DNA of 64,000 bases from an uncultured Bacteroidia bacterium (GTDB lineage Bacteria > Bacteroidota > Bacteroidia > Bacteroidales > Prolixibacteraceae). Made by a program: the position numbers and the translations under genes. Positions 37,372 through 45,716 of this stretch are shown in pieces. The notes below the pieces were generated by a model, which did not search any database, was not told where the DNA came from, and saw only the letters and a program-made list of their open reading frames with translations. The stretch covers positions 17,594 to 81,593 of the forward strand of contig CAIYPA010000193.1 of the NCBI GenBank assembly GCA_903927965.1, in the 5' to 3' direction. Positions within the stretch are counted from its first letter, which is position 1, and each line of letters starts with the position of its first letter.

Positions 37372-38670
37372 TTAGTCTTTCGAAACTTTAAGCTTGGTAA
37401 CCCTTTCCATTACCTCCATGCACATCCGTCCATTGTGGTAGGGGCATTTCCAAAACCCGGCTTTGTCACCTTTGCTGACAGATCCTTTTGCTGTGACAGC
37501 ACCAAACCATTCACCGTTCTGATGATCGACCAGGAACTTGTTAGTGAAATTCCAGCACTTGATGGCATCGGTCAGGAAATGTTCTTCACCACTTAACTCA
37601 AAAGCGTTCAGTAAACCCACAACAGTTTCGGCTTGTGGCCACCAGTCACGCGAGGTATTGGTTTTTCCATCGGCATAATCTTTTTCGGCAATCAGGCTTC
37701 CATCGGACTGTAACCCTTCAGAAGCTGCAAGAGCAATTTTAATCGCCAGTTTTTTACTATCGCCGATCAATTGCTGATCCCCCAAAATTTGTGCTGCTTC
37801 AACAATCAACCACGATGTTTCGATATCATGCCCGTAGGAATGGATTATCGAAGTACTCTGCCAGCTTCTGTCAAGGAAAACATTGAGGTGAAAGGTTTGT
37901 GGATTGATGATTTTGTCGCGAAACAAAAGGATCAGGTTTTTCAGGCGCCCTGCCAGTTTTGGGTCGTGCCATACCCTGTAAAGGTTAGCATACGATTCCA
38001 TCAGGTGCAGATGGGTGTTCATGGTCTTTTCATCTTTGGCACTTTTCTCCCCAATGATCAGGTCGCCGGTCCGCTGCCACTTCTGGTCGAATACCTCAAA
38101 ATAACCCTCAGAAACAGGATCGACTGCATACTTTTCGAGGGCAAAGTAAATCGCTTTCGCCTGGTCCAAAGCATTTTGGTCGCCTGTAGCACGGTAATAT
38201 TCCGAAAGTCCATACATCAAAAACGATTGGGAATAGGTTTGCTTCCTTGTATCTGAAGGCTCACCCTTGTAAGTCACACTTCTGTAAGTCCCCCCGTATT
38301 GCTTATCCACAAAGTATTTAAAAATATAATCCTTTGCACGTTTGGCCACCGAAAGATAGGAGGTGTCTTTTGTTACACGATAGGCGGCAGAATAAGTCCA
38401 TAGGATCCTTCCGTTCAGGATTCCACCCTTTTCAGCTTCGGGGTATATTTTTTCCTGGCCATCGATCCTTCCATAAAAACCGCCATTCACCGGATCAGCG
38501 ACATTCTTTGTCCAATACGGTAATATATTACTAATCAAATTATTACGAACTTCGGATTTCAATTTGGCGAGCAATTCCGATTTATTTTTTGAATCTTTAT
38601 TATTTCCATCGGCAATTCCTGAAAATCCGACTGAAAAACAGAGCAGAAGAATAAATGCAAACGTTTTCAT
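37372..38670 (-). CDS. AGE-family epimerase (cellobiose/mannobiose 2-epimerase-like), exported
   Basis: A signal peptide (MKTFAFILLLCFSVGFS) precedes an (alpha/alpha)6 barrel of the N-acylglucosamine 2-epimerase family. Active-site stretches of cellobiose 2-epimerases are present: QTYSQSFLMYGLSEYY, MNTHLHLMESYANLY, HSYGHDIETSWLIVEA, DWWPQAETVVGLLNAF and KCPYHNGRMCMEV, with the catalytic histidines. It would interconvert glucose and mannose at the reducing end of beta-1,4 disaccharides. Such epimerases often act with GH130 phosphorylases; a GH130-like domain is encoded about 15 kb away, but no shared operon is visible. Confidence 0.9.
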   Translation of the reverse strand: MKTFAFILLLCFSVGFSGIADGNNKDSKNKSELLAKLKSEVRNNLISNILPYWTKNVADPVNGGFYGRIDGQEKIYPEAEKGGILNGRILWTYSAAYRVTKDTSYLSVAKRAKDYIFKYFVDKQYGGTYRSVTYKGEPSDTRKQTYSQSFLMYGLSEYYRATGDQNALDQAKAIYFALEKYAVDPVSEGYFEVFDQKWQRTGDLIIGEKSAKDEKTMNTHLHLMESYANLYRVWHDPKLAGRLKNLILLFRDKIINPQTFHLNVFLDRSWQSTSIIHSYGHDIETSWLIVEAAQILGDQQLIGDSKKLAIKIALAASEGLQSDGSLIAEKDYADGKTNTSRDWWPQAETVVGLLNAFELSGEEHFLTDAIKCWNFTNKFLVDHQNGEWFGAVTAKGSVSKGDKAGFWKCPYHNGRMCMEVMERVTKLKVSKD

Positions 38671-38772
38671 GGACCTGATTAATTATTTTGTTAGTTTAAT
38701 CTATGGGGCTAAAATACAAAATAATACATTTGAAAGTCCTTTAGATTTAGGCCGATTCCTCAAAACTTTTTT

Positions 38773-38814
38773 TTATAAAAAAAACCGCTCCGGAAATTTA
38801 ACCCGAAACGGCTT
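38773..38814 (-). terminator. Rho-independent terminator after the cyclophilin gene
   Basis: On the minus strand GCCGTTTCGGG-TTAAATTT-CCGGAGCGG is followed by eight T residues. It lies between the cyclophilin stop (38935) and the epimerase start (38670) and so separates the two transcripts. Confidence 0.65.
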
Positions 38815-38934
38815 TTAAATAAGGTTCTTATCCTGTGAATAGCAATTTTTAAAACCTTATTTTTCTGAACAAACCTCCGTAACAAAGTAAATGCACCCTC
38901 ATACCACCACTATTTACCTTATTTTCAATTCCGA

Positions 38935-39372
38935 TTAAGATTCGATAATCACGATTTTTTCGATCTTATCACCCTGACGGATTGCATCGATCACTTCCAG
39001 TCCTTCGTAAACCTTACCAAAACAGGTATGTTTACGGTCGAGATGGCTTGTTTGGGTGCGGCTGTGGCAAATAAAGAATTGGGAACCGCCAGTGTCTTTT
39101 CCTGCATGGGCCATCGACAATACCCCACGGTCGTGGTACTGGTTGTCACCGGTCAGCTCGCATTTGATTTTATAACCAGGGCCACCGGCACCGGTTCCAT
39201 TTGGGCATCCACCCTGGATGACAAAATTTGGGATTACCCGGTGAAAGTTAAGTCCATCATAAAAACCAGCTTTCGACAGTTTAACAAAGTTGGCAACAGC
39301 TATCGGTGCATCCTTTTCGAAGAAATTAACCTTCATAACTCCCTTTACGGTATGAATTTCAGCTTGAATCAT
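38935..39372 (-). CDS. Cyclophilin-type peptidyl-prolyl isomerase
   Basis: A compact 145-aa cyclophilin without signal peptide, so cytoplasmic. The signature [19 protein letters not shown] (catalytic Arg plus the F and Q contacts) and [18 protein letters not shown] are intact. It catalyses proline cis-trans isomerisation in folding proteins. It is flanked by a downstream terminator and is divergent from the PorE-like gene. Confidence 0.95.
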   Translation of the reverse strand: MIQAEIHTVKGVMKVNFFEKDAPIAVANFVKLSKAGFYDGLNFHRVIPNFVIQGGCPNGTGAGGPGYKIKCELTGDNQYHDRGVLSMAHAGKDTGGSQFFICHSRTQTSHLDRKHTCFGKVYEGLEVIDAIRQGDKIEKIVIIES

Positions 39373-39463
39373 AATTAAAAAAATTTTATTCGCAAAGGTA
39401 AAATCTTTCAGGCAATTCAGGATAATTTTTATGACCTTGTTAAATAATAATCTGTTATAAGTT

Positions 39464-39483
39464 TATCTTTGCCGATAACTTTG
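39464..39483 (+). promoter_or_regulatory. Tandem candidate -7 boxes upstream of the PorE-like gene
   Basis: TATCTTTG (39464) and TAACTTTG (39476) both match TAnnTTTG, 54 and 42 bases upstream of the ATG. Good -33 elements at the usual distance are not obvious. Confidence 0.4.
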
Positions 39484-39517
39484 CCTTCAAACGGCATTGA
39501 TTAATTGTTTTTAAACT

Positions 39518-41506
39518 ATGGGTAATCTTAAAATACATCATATTTGTCTTCTGGTTCTGGTTGTGTTTGCCAGCTCCTGTACTGTTTCAAAACGATACCG
39601 TACTGCTTTAACCTCCTTTGAAATTGGGGAATATACAAAAAGCATTGCCTCCTTTCGGAAGGTATATAGCAAGACAAAGGATAAAAACCAAAAGGCAGTT
39701 ATACAGTTTAAAATTGCTGAAGCTTATTACAAGATCGGGCAATACCGCCAGGCCGAGAGTTACTATAAAAATGCAATAACCAGTAAATTAGGGGGAGCTA
39801 TAACCTGGTTGCATTATGCAGAAGTCCTGCGCGACAATGGGAAATACGCTGAAGCCATCAAAAATTACAAGATCTATCTCGATTCGGTACCTGGTGATCA
39901 AATGGCTTTGAACGGTATCGAATCGTCAACTGTAACCAAAGAATGGCCGAAAGTAAAATCGCGCTATATTATTGCCAACATGAAAGACCTGAATTCTGCT
40001 TCCAGCGATTTTTCTGCTGCTTATGCTGGTGTACACGACAACGAGATCTTTTTCACATCTGTCAGGCAAGGTAGCACGGGCAAAAAGAAAAGTGCGATTA
40101 CAGGTGAATTCAATGCCGATATTTACAGGAGCAACTACAATGCACAGAAAAAGCATTGGGACAAACCTCAATTGATCGATGCCAACAATGTGATCAATAC
40201 TATTGAAGAGGAAGGGGCCGGAACCTTCACTTCGGATGGGACGACCATGTATTTTACACGTTGCCCTTATGACAAGAGTGGAGAGAAGGGGACTGCAATC
40301 TATACCGCAACCCAACTCTCGGGAGTCTGGGGAAATGCAACAAAAGTTTCGATTCTCAACGATAGTTTAATGGCAGCCCATCCTACCATTTCGGCAAAAG
40401 GAGATACACTCTATTTTGTTTCGGACCGACCAGGAGGCTATGGAGGAAAGGATATCTGGTATGTGAAGAAAAAAGGGGATAAATGGGACAAACCTGTCAA
40501 TGCAGGCTCTGAGATCAATACTTCTGGTGACGAAATGTTCCCCTTTATCCGCGACAATGGAATACTCTATTTTTCTTCGAATGGCCATGTCGGTATGGGT
40601 GGGCTCGATATCTTTATGGCAAAAAAAAATCTGGATAAGAAGTGGATCGTTGAGAACATGAAGTATCCGATCAATTCCACTGGGGATGATTTTGCGATCA
40701 CCTATTACCCTGGCGAAGACCGTGGTTTGTTAAGCAGCAACCGCACCGGAAGCCGTAAAGATGATATTTACAGTTTCTTACTCCCACCTAAAATTTATGA
40801 ACTGGAAGGGGATATCTTTAACAAAGGAACCGGTACAAGGATCAATGATGCATCGGTCAGGTTGATCGGGACAGATGGGACGATGCTCAGGATGACTGCC
40901 GAAAACGGAAAGTTCAAATTCAAGCTGAAACCTGAAGTTGAGTATGTTATAGCAGCCTATAAAAAAGGGTTCCTTAATGCGAAGGCCGTTACTTCTACGG
41001 TTGGAATGGACGAAGGAAAACAGTTCCAGGTAAGGTTGGACCTGACCCCATCGGATGTACCGATCAATGTTGACAATATCAACTATGAATATGCCAAATG
41101 GGACCTACTGCCCGAATCGATTACCGCACTTGACAGTCTGGCGTCTTTGCTCGTGCTCAATCCGACCATTGTGATCGAATTGATGTCGCACTCCGATTGT
41201 CGTGGGGATGACCAAGTCAATTCGATCCTATCGCAGAAAAGGGCACAATCGGTTGTTACTTATTTAATATCCAAAGGGATACAAGCCGGAAGGCTTGTGG
41301 CTAAGGGTTATGGGGAAACTGCCCCAAAAACGGTGACCAAAGCCATCGCCAAACAATATCCATTCCTGAAACCGGGGGTCGAACTCACGTGTACCTATAT
41401 CGAGTCGCTTAAAGACGAGAAAAAGATGGAGATCTGCCACCAGATCAACCGGAGGACTGAATTTAAAGTACTTTCATCCGATTACAAGGAGAAGTTTGAG
41501 AAGTAA
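39518..41506 (+). CDS. PorE-like OmpA-family lipoprotein (TPR, beta-propeller, CRD, OmpA)
   Basis: Lipoprotein signal ending at SSC (about residue 21), then TPR repeats (about 25-130, AEAYYKIGQYRQAESYYKNAI), a PD40-type propeller (about 150-410; TLYFVSDRPGGYGGKDIWYV and GILYFSSNGHVGMGGLDIFMA), a carboxypeptidase regulatory-like fold (about 425-510) and an OmpA-C peptidoglycan-binding domain (LSHSDCRGDDQVNSILSQKRAQSVVTYLISKGI). This four-domain order and length (662 aa) is that of PorE, a type IX secretion component that anchors the machinery to peptidoglycan. Related OmpA paralogues of unknown role share it, so PorE is likely but not certain. Confidence 0.85.
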   Translation: MGNLKIHHICLLVLVVFASSCTVSKRYRTALTSFEIGEYTKSIASFRKVYSKTKDKNQKAVIQFKIAEAYYKIGQYRQAESYYKNAITSKLGGAITWLHYAEVLRDNGKYAEAIKNYKIYLDSVPGDQMALNGIESSTVTKEWPKVKSRYIIANMKDLNSASSDFSAAYAGVHDNEIFFTSVRQGSTGKKKSAITGEFNADIYRSNYNAQKKHWDKPQLIDANNVINTIEEEGAGTFTSDGTTMYFTRCPYDKSGEKGTAIYTATQLSGVWGNATKVSILNDSLMAAHPTISAKGDTLYFVSDRPGGYGGKDIWYVKKKGDKWDKPVNAGSEINTSGDEMFPFIRDNGILYFSSNGHVGMGGLDIFMAKKNLDKKWIVENMKYPINSTGDDFAITYYPGEDRGLLSSNRTGSRKDDIYSFLLPPKIYELEGDIFNKGTGTRINDASVRLIGTDGTMLRMTAENGKFKFKLKPEVEYVIAAYKKGFLNAKAVTSTVGMDEGKQFQVRLDLTPSDVPINVDNINYEYAKWDLLPESITALDSLASLLVLNPTIVIELMSHSDCRGDDQVNSILSQKRAQSVVTYLISKGIQAGRLVAKGYGETAPKTVTKAIAKQYPFLKPGVELTCTYIESLKDEKKMEICHQINRRTEFKVLSSDYKEKFEK

Positions 41507-41533
41507 AGTTTTTGAACGAAAACTGGAAAACCC

Positions 41534-41956
41534 ATGGAAAGTCTAGATATAAGGTGGAACCAAAGATTCCAAAACTATACCAAGTCGATGCGTCTTTTAG
41601 AAAACGCTTTGCAAATTCCTGATCCTGACATTGTTCAGAAAGCGGGCATTATCCAGTTTTTTGAAATGAGTTTTGAATTGGCATGGAACATGGTAAAAGA
41701 TTATTTGGAAGAACAAGGTTTTGTGGATGTAAAATCCCCAAGGGGAGCCTTAAAAAAAGCATTTGAAACAGGAATAATCGAAGATGGCCACGATTGGATG
41801 GACTTGTTGGTTGACAGAAATTTAACCTCACACACTTATGATGAACAAAAGGCAACCGACCTGGAGCATTTAATTCACAACAAGTACTTCCCATTATTGA
41901 ATGCGTTGCTCATTACTTTTAAGCAGAAGTTGGATGAAACGAGCCATAAAGAATAG
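41534..41956 (+). CDS. HEPN toxin-like protein (HepT / HI0074 family)
   Basis: A 140-aa helical protein of the nucleotidyltransferase substrate-binding (HI0074/HepT) family. It contains RNLTSHTY, an exact RX4HXY HEPN motif, which is the RNase active site in HepT toxins, and the family pattern IIQFFEMSFELAWNMVKDYLEEQGF. It overlaps the MNT gene by 23 bases. In type VII pairs the MNT partner blocks HEPN by adding AMP to the Tyr of this motif. Confidence 0.87.
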   Translation: MESLDIRWNQRFQNYTKSMRLLENALQIPDPDIVQKAGIIQFFEMSFELAWNMVKDYLEEQGFVDVKSPRGALKKAFETGIIEDGHDWMDLLVDRNLTSHTYDEQKATDLEHLIHNKYFPLLNALLITFKQKLDETSHKE

Positions 41957-42269
41957 ATTCGGACTTTTAGATTCTGACATAGAGGCAATTATACAAACTT
42001 TGGTCAAGTATCCCAAAGTTGAACAGGCTTATATTTTTGGCAGTCGTGCAAAAGGCACTTTCAAAAACGGCAGTGATGTCGATATCGCTATTAAAGGCAC
42101 CGGTCTGGACCTCGATACACTAAACCAGATAAGCTACTGGTTGAATGAAGAAACCAACATGCCCTACAAATTTGATGTGCTGATTTATGAAAACCTTCAT
42201 GAGCCCAATTTGAAGGAACATATTGACAGGGTGGGAATTGAGTTTTATAACAAAAGGAAGGAAGATTAG
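41934..42269 (+). CDS. MNT-domain nucleotidyltransferase antitoxin (MntA-like)
   Basis: From ATG at 41934 this is a 111-aa minimal nucleotidyltransferase with the GSX10DXD motif (FGSRAKGTFKNGSDVDIAI), the signature used by MntA for AMPylation of HepT. The longer start in the ORF track is not needed. With the upstream HEPN gene it forms a type VII toxin-antitoxin pair; the HI0073/HI0074 pair is the older reference. It is followed by broken DNA (dinD remnant, MITE), so it lies at the edge of an accessory segment. Confidence 0.87.
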   Translation: MKRAIKNRFGLLDSDIEAIIQTLVKYPKVEQAYIFGSRAKGTFKNGSDVDIAIKGTGLDLDTLNQISYWLNEETNMPYKFDVLIYENLHEPNLKEHIDRVGIEFYNKRKED

Positions 42270-42295
42270 TTTCAATTTTTCCGTGCCTGGAATAG

Positions 42296-42463
42296 AAATA
42301 CAAATTTCAACTGCGGCAACGCGATAAAGAACTAGCCAAAGAGGTAAAAGGTTTAAAAAGTCAAAATCTTCGGGACCATATGACCGATCCAGAGCTGATT
42401 TTTTCGATGTTGGGAAAGGCCTCGACCAAGGAAATAGCAATAAATACCGACATACTAATTTGA
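42296..42463 (+). pseudogene. dinD C-terminal remnant
   Basis: An open stretch of 55 codons without a start reads LRQRDKELAKEVKGLKSQNL, then RDHMTDPELIFSMLGKASTK. This matches the C-terminal third of DinD (DNA-damage-inducible protein D). The first ~220 codons are missing and the normal end (…KDAQGF-type) is replaced by INTDILI-stop. It lies 20 bases before a MITE-like element, so an insertion or deletion there probably removed the true end. It was not in the ORF track because it lacks a start. Confidence 0.8.
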
Positions 42464-42482
42464 TTCTCAAAATAGCCTGAAC

Positions 42483-42652
42483 AATAAGGGAATAAGGTTA
42501 TTGGGGCAGCAGTGTATTTTGAGTTACTCAGGTTAAAAATTGAAAATAAGGTTTTTAAACCACAAGATTTTTTTATTCAAAAACCTTATCTTTTCCATTT
42601 AAACATTAGTAACCAGGCAATTACACCTACACACCAACCTTATTCCCTTATT
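42483..42652. mobile_element. MITE-like palindromic element, family C, complete copy
   Basis: A 170-bp non-coding element has perfect 17-bp terminal inverted repeats, AATAAGGGAATAAGGTT and AACCTTATTCCCTTATT. Inside, TTACTCAGGTT/AACATTAGTAA and AATAAGGTTTTT/AAAAACCTTATCTT are nested inverted pairs, so nearly the whole element can fold on itself. Partial copies with the same left terminus are at 34719 and 59261. No target-site duplication is clear. Lack of coding capacity makes it a miniature element moved in trans by an unseen transposase. Confidence 0.75.
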
Positions 42653-42692
42653 ACAGTTTCAATGTTTTTTGCTACAAGCAAATAAAAACAAT

Positions 42693-43775
42693 CTATTCAT
42701 TTTCAATCCGATGCGTAGGGTTCGGGAAACCGGGTTGAAAGGCATCTTCCTTACTTTCGGTGACCAAAACACCATTGCCCGAAATTGCGAAGACACTGTT
42801 CCTGACCAACCTTCGGGCTTCTTCGGGAGTTGTTTCGATCCTTGCATTGACCATCATCCTCAAATTGTCAACGTTCCTGACTGGAAAATGTCTTTTCCAG
42901 TTTTCATCGGCGATGGTTGTAAAACTGATTTTCTCGTCAAACCCCTCCCCTTTTAACATAAATTTCAGATGCCCGATGTTGACCCTGTTTTGTTTGATCT
43001 CCGCAATCAAATGATCAATGAGCTTGATCGCCTGGTTCCAGGCTGATTGGTCTTCAGTATGAATGTTGATCTCTTCATCCAACCAGGCCAGGTCTGCCTC
43101 CCCTTTTCCATAGGTTTGATAGTCAATGCTTAATGAAATACAATGAGGATCAGGTAATTTACTTAAGATGTCGAGCCAGTTTTGAATATTCTGATCATCC
43201 AAAGAATTTTGAAGAATGACCTTCTTTTTTGAAAACTGTACGGCCACCAGGTTGCGAAGTTCATCGAAATCTGCTTCCGGCATCAAGTCAATCTTGTTGA
43301 TCACCAATAAATCGGCCTCTTCGATTTGCTTTGAAAAAATATATGAAATGTCATTACTAAAAGGCAATTTCTTTCCATGAAGATAATCTGAAAATAACCG
43401 GCAATCGGTAAACACCGAAAAGGTCAGTTCGTTAAACAGCTCCTTTTTGAGCAATTTCAGAGGTTTTAAAACAGTTGCTACAAGATCGGTACACGATCCC
43501 ACACTTTCGGCAAAGATGGTCTCAGGTTTGATTTCACGCTCCAGCAGTTCAATCTTGCTGCTCAGGCTATTGAAATTACAGCAAAAGCAGCCATTCGTAA
43601 CCTCAGCGGATGGTATATGATTCGCAACCATAAAACTTGAGTCAACCAGGTATTTGCCCTGGTCGTTTGTTACAACCGCAACTTTGCTCCCTTGACGCAT
43701 CAATAATTTTGAGGCATTCGTAATCGCTGTGGTCTTTCCACTTCCCAAAAAACCTCCGACAATATGTAACTTCAT
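42693..43775 (-). CDS. CobW/COG0523-type P-loop GTPase
   Basis: A 360-aa G3E-family GTPase: Walker A GGFLGSGKTTAI, the metal-binding CXCC motif GCFCCNF, AESVGSCTDLV and the NKID specificity motif (VINKIDL). COG0523 proteins act as metallochaperones for zinc, cobalt or iron enzymes. It is on the same strand and 87 bases after the terpene cyclase gene, so it may be the last gene of the isoprenoid locus or a separate neighbour. Confidence 0.9.
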   Translation of the reverse strand: MKLHIVGGFLGSGKTTAITNASKLLMRQGSKVAVVTNDQGKYLVDSSFMVANHIPSAEVTNGCFCCNFNSLSSKIELLEREIKPETIFAESVGSCTDLVATVLKPLKLLKKELFNELTFSVFTDCRLFSDYLHGKKLPFSNDISYIFSKQIEEADLLVINKIDLMPEADFDELRNLVAVQFSKKKVILQNSLDDQNIQNWLDILSKLPDPHCISLSIDYQTYGKGEADLAWLDEEINIHTEDQSAWNQAIKLIDHLIAEIKQNRVNIGHLKFMLKGEGFDEKISFTTIADENWKRHFPVRNVDNLRMMVNARIETTPEEARRLVRNSVFAISGNGVLVTESKEDAFQPGFPNPTHRIENE

Positions 43776-43862
43776 CGTTTAAATTTTATTTGTAAATACC
43801 TGAATACTTTGCGAATGAACCAACTATTTTGCAAAATGGCTTATTCGCAATCAAATTTGGGT

Positions 43863-45659
43863 TCAATATAAAAATCTACGCAACGCTTCGATGTAATAGA
43901 TCAACGGATACAACTTCTCGTCGTACCAAAGCATTGCAAAATAGAGCCCTATCGGGTTGGACCGTAAACCATTCTGATCAAATTCATTCTGCAACCAGTT
44001 AAAACCGTCCAGGCATACCAACCTATCTTTTCCGGTCAACGCAGCAATGGAGAGAGAAGTTTCCTCAATTGTGCCATTCATTCCAATTTCACCACCCCAA
44101 CTTCCGTCCTCATTCTGCTGAGCAATCAGATAATTCGTAGCTTTGTCCAACATTTGACCAATATTGCGTTTCATGGTATCATCCAGACATTTGCACAATA
44201 AACTATCATTCAAATAGATTGAAACTTTGGCGGTACCATAGACAGGATTCTTGTTATCTGAGGTGAACTGGTTGCCAAACCACAATGGATTCCAGCTTCC
44301 ATTGTCGTTCTGTACCTTCCAAAGGAAACCGAAGGCTCTTGCAATACAGTTGGTTAGGGCTATTCGCAAATCGCCAGGAATAATTTCGGCCAAAACATCC
44401 AACGATTTGGCCAATGCGAAGAGCGCATGACCCGTCAGGTCGGCACAACTGCTGTCGAAGGGAAGCCTCCCCCATCCTTTACAAAACGTGGGAAATCCGC
44501 CATCCTTGTTCTGCAAGGTTGTCAGCCAGCAGCAACCGTTGACAATCGCTGTAACTGTATCAGTATCTCCAGGACGGTACAAATCAAGCAATGCAAGGAT
44601 CGCTCCAGACGTGTCGTCCACATCGGGAACCGAACCTGAAAAATTGGTCCATCCCCAACCTCCGGGTTCTGCGAGGTTGAAAGGATGAATGGATTTGTAT
44701 TGAAATAAATTGAAATGGGTTAAAAGATTTGAAATTTCCTGCTTAGAAAATTCGTTCATCATTTGAGGTCCCAACGCTTTCACACTTAAGGAGGTGACCC
44801 ATGTTGAGAGGTCGGTATCGATGGGCCAGCTTCCATCTTCGCGTTGCTGGTTTCGCAAAAAGGAAATCCCTTTTTCAGCAACTGCATTTTTACCTAATCC
44901 ACAGGATATAAGGCACATCGCAACAAAGGCTGTCAATGGGATGGCTTCAAGGAAACCGCCGCTCTCTGGCATGATGCTTTCCAATTTCCTCATGGCCGGT
45001 GCTATGGATTTGTTCCTTAGCCATTTCATGACCGGATTGTGGTGTTTGCGTGTCTTAAAAATAAAGATGCCGACACCAATCAAGGCAGGAATGGCATAGC
45101 TCACCACGCGCAAATTGAACAAGCTGTACCATTTGGCAGGCAATAATGTGAATTCAAATGGCAATTGTGGGATTTTGTGGCTTACTTCAGGATACAGCAC
45201 GCCACAAATAATCAGCATCGAAAGGATTGGGACAGAAAAGGTGTAATCACTTCCATAATAGCCAATTACAGCAGTTGTAATGTCCTTCTTGTTCAAGTCT
45301 ATTTTTTGTGAAAGCAAATACTTTTCAATATTGGACAATGAGTATCCAGAATCGACATTCAGGTCTTTACAATATCTGATTGCAGCATAGGACAATAAGG
45401 AAGTGCTTACATTGCTTTTGCTCTGTGGGGTGTCACCAAATCCGCCGTCAGGGTTCTGGTTTTTGATCAGCCAATCCAATCCATTGACAATCAGAAGATG
45501 ATCCGAATCATCCCCATTGATTTTGAGTGCCACAATCGCCACGGCTGTTCCAAGGGCACTCGATGAAAGCTTACCAGACCAAAAACCCTGTGGGTTAAGT
45601 TCGTCCTTTAGTAGTCCAACCAGCTTTTTGTATTGATTTTCAAGATCTATTTGTCCCAT
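43863..45659 (-). CDS. Class II terpene cyclase-like protein with intact DVDDT motif
   Basis: A 598-aa protein of the squalene-hopene cyclase/class II terpene cyclase superfamily. It has repeated QW-type motifs (QNPDGGFGD, QQREDGSW, QNKDGGFPTF, QNDNGSWNP, QQNEDGSWGGE) and, at about residue 345, SVPDVDDTSGAIL, the DXDD acid motif that protonates an alkene or epoxide. A hydrophobic stretch near residues 185-205 (YAIPALIGVGIFIF) may be the membrane-insertion segment. It should cyclise a polyprenyl chain, with or without diphosphate. It follows the smaller toroid gene (57 bases) in the cluster. ATG at 45659 is preferred over the GTG in the track. Confidence 0.87.
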   Translation of the reverse strand: MGQIDLENQYKKLVGLLKDELNPQGFWSGKLSSSALGTAVAIVALKINGDDSDHLLIVNGLDWLIKNQNPDGGFGDTPQSKSNVSTSLLSYAAIRYCKDLNVDSGYSLSNIEKYLLSQKIDLNKKDITTAVIGYYGSDYTFSVPILSMLIICGVLYPEVSHKIPQLPFEFTLLPAKWYSLFNLRVVSYAIPALIGVGIFIFKTRKHHNPVMKWLRNKSIAPAMRKLESIMPESGGFLEAIPLTAFVAMCLISCGLGKNAVAEKGISFLRNQQREDGSWPIDTDLSTWVTSLSVKALGPQMMNEFSKQEISNLLTHFNLFQYKSIHPFNLAEPGGWGWTNFSGSVPDVDDTSGAILALLDLYRPGDTDTVTAIVNGCCWLTTLQNKDGGFPTFCKGWGRLPFDSSCADLTGHALFALAKSLDVLAEIIPGDLRIALTNCIARAFGFLWKVQNDNGSWNPLWFGNQFTSDNKNPVYGTAKVSIYLNDSLLCKCLDDTMKRNIGQMLDKATNYLIAQQNEDGSWGGEIGMNGTIEETSLSIAALTGKDRLVCLDGFNWLQNEFDQNGLRSNPIGLYFAMLWYDEKLYPLIYYIEALRRFLY

Positions 45660-45716
45660 CACAGAATATAATTGCTAAATCATTAATAACCAATTTTATA
45701 TAGTTGTTTATATCAA

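Noticed and set aside
37372-38670. AGE epimerase and GH130-receiver as one mannan pathway operon
   Set aside because: They are about 15 kb apart with unrelated genes between; left as a weak note only.
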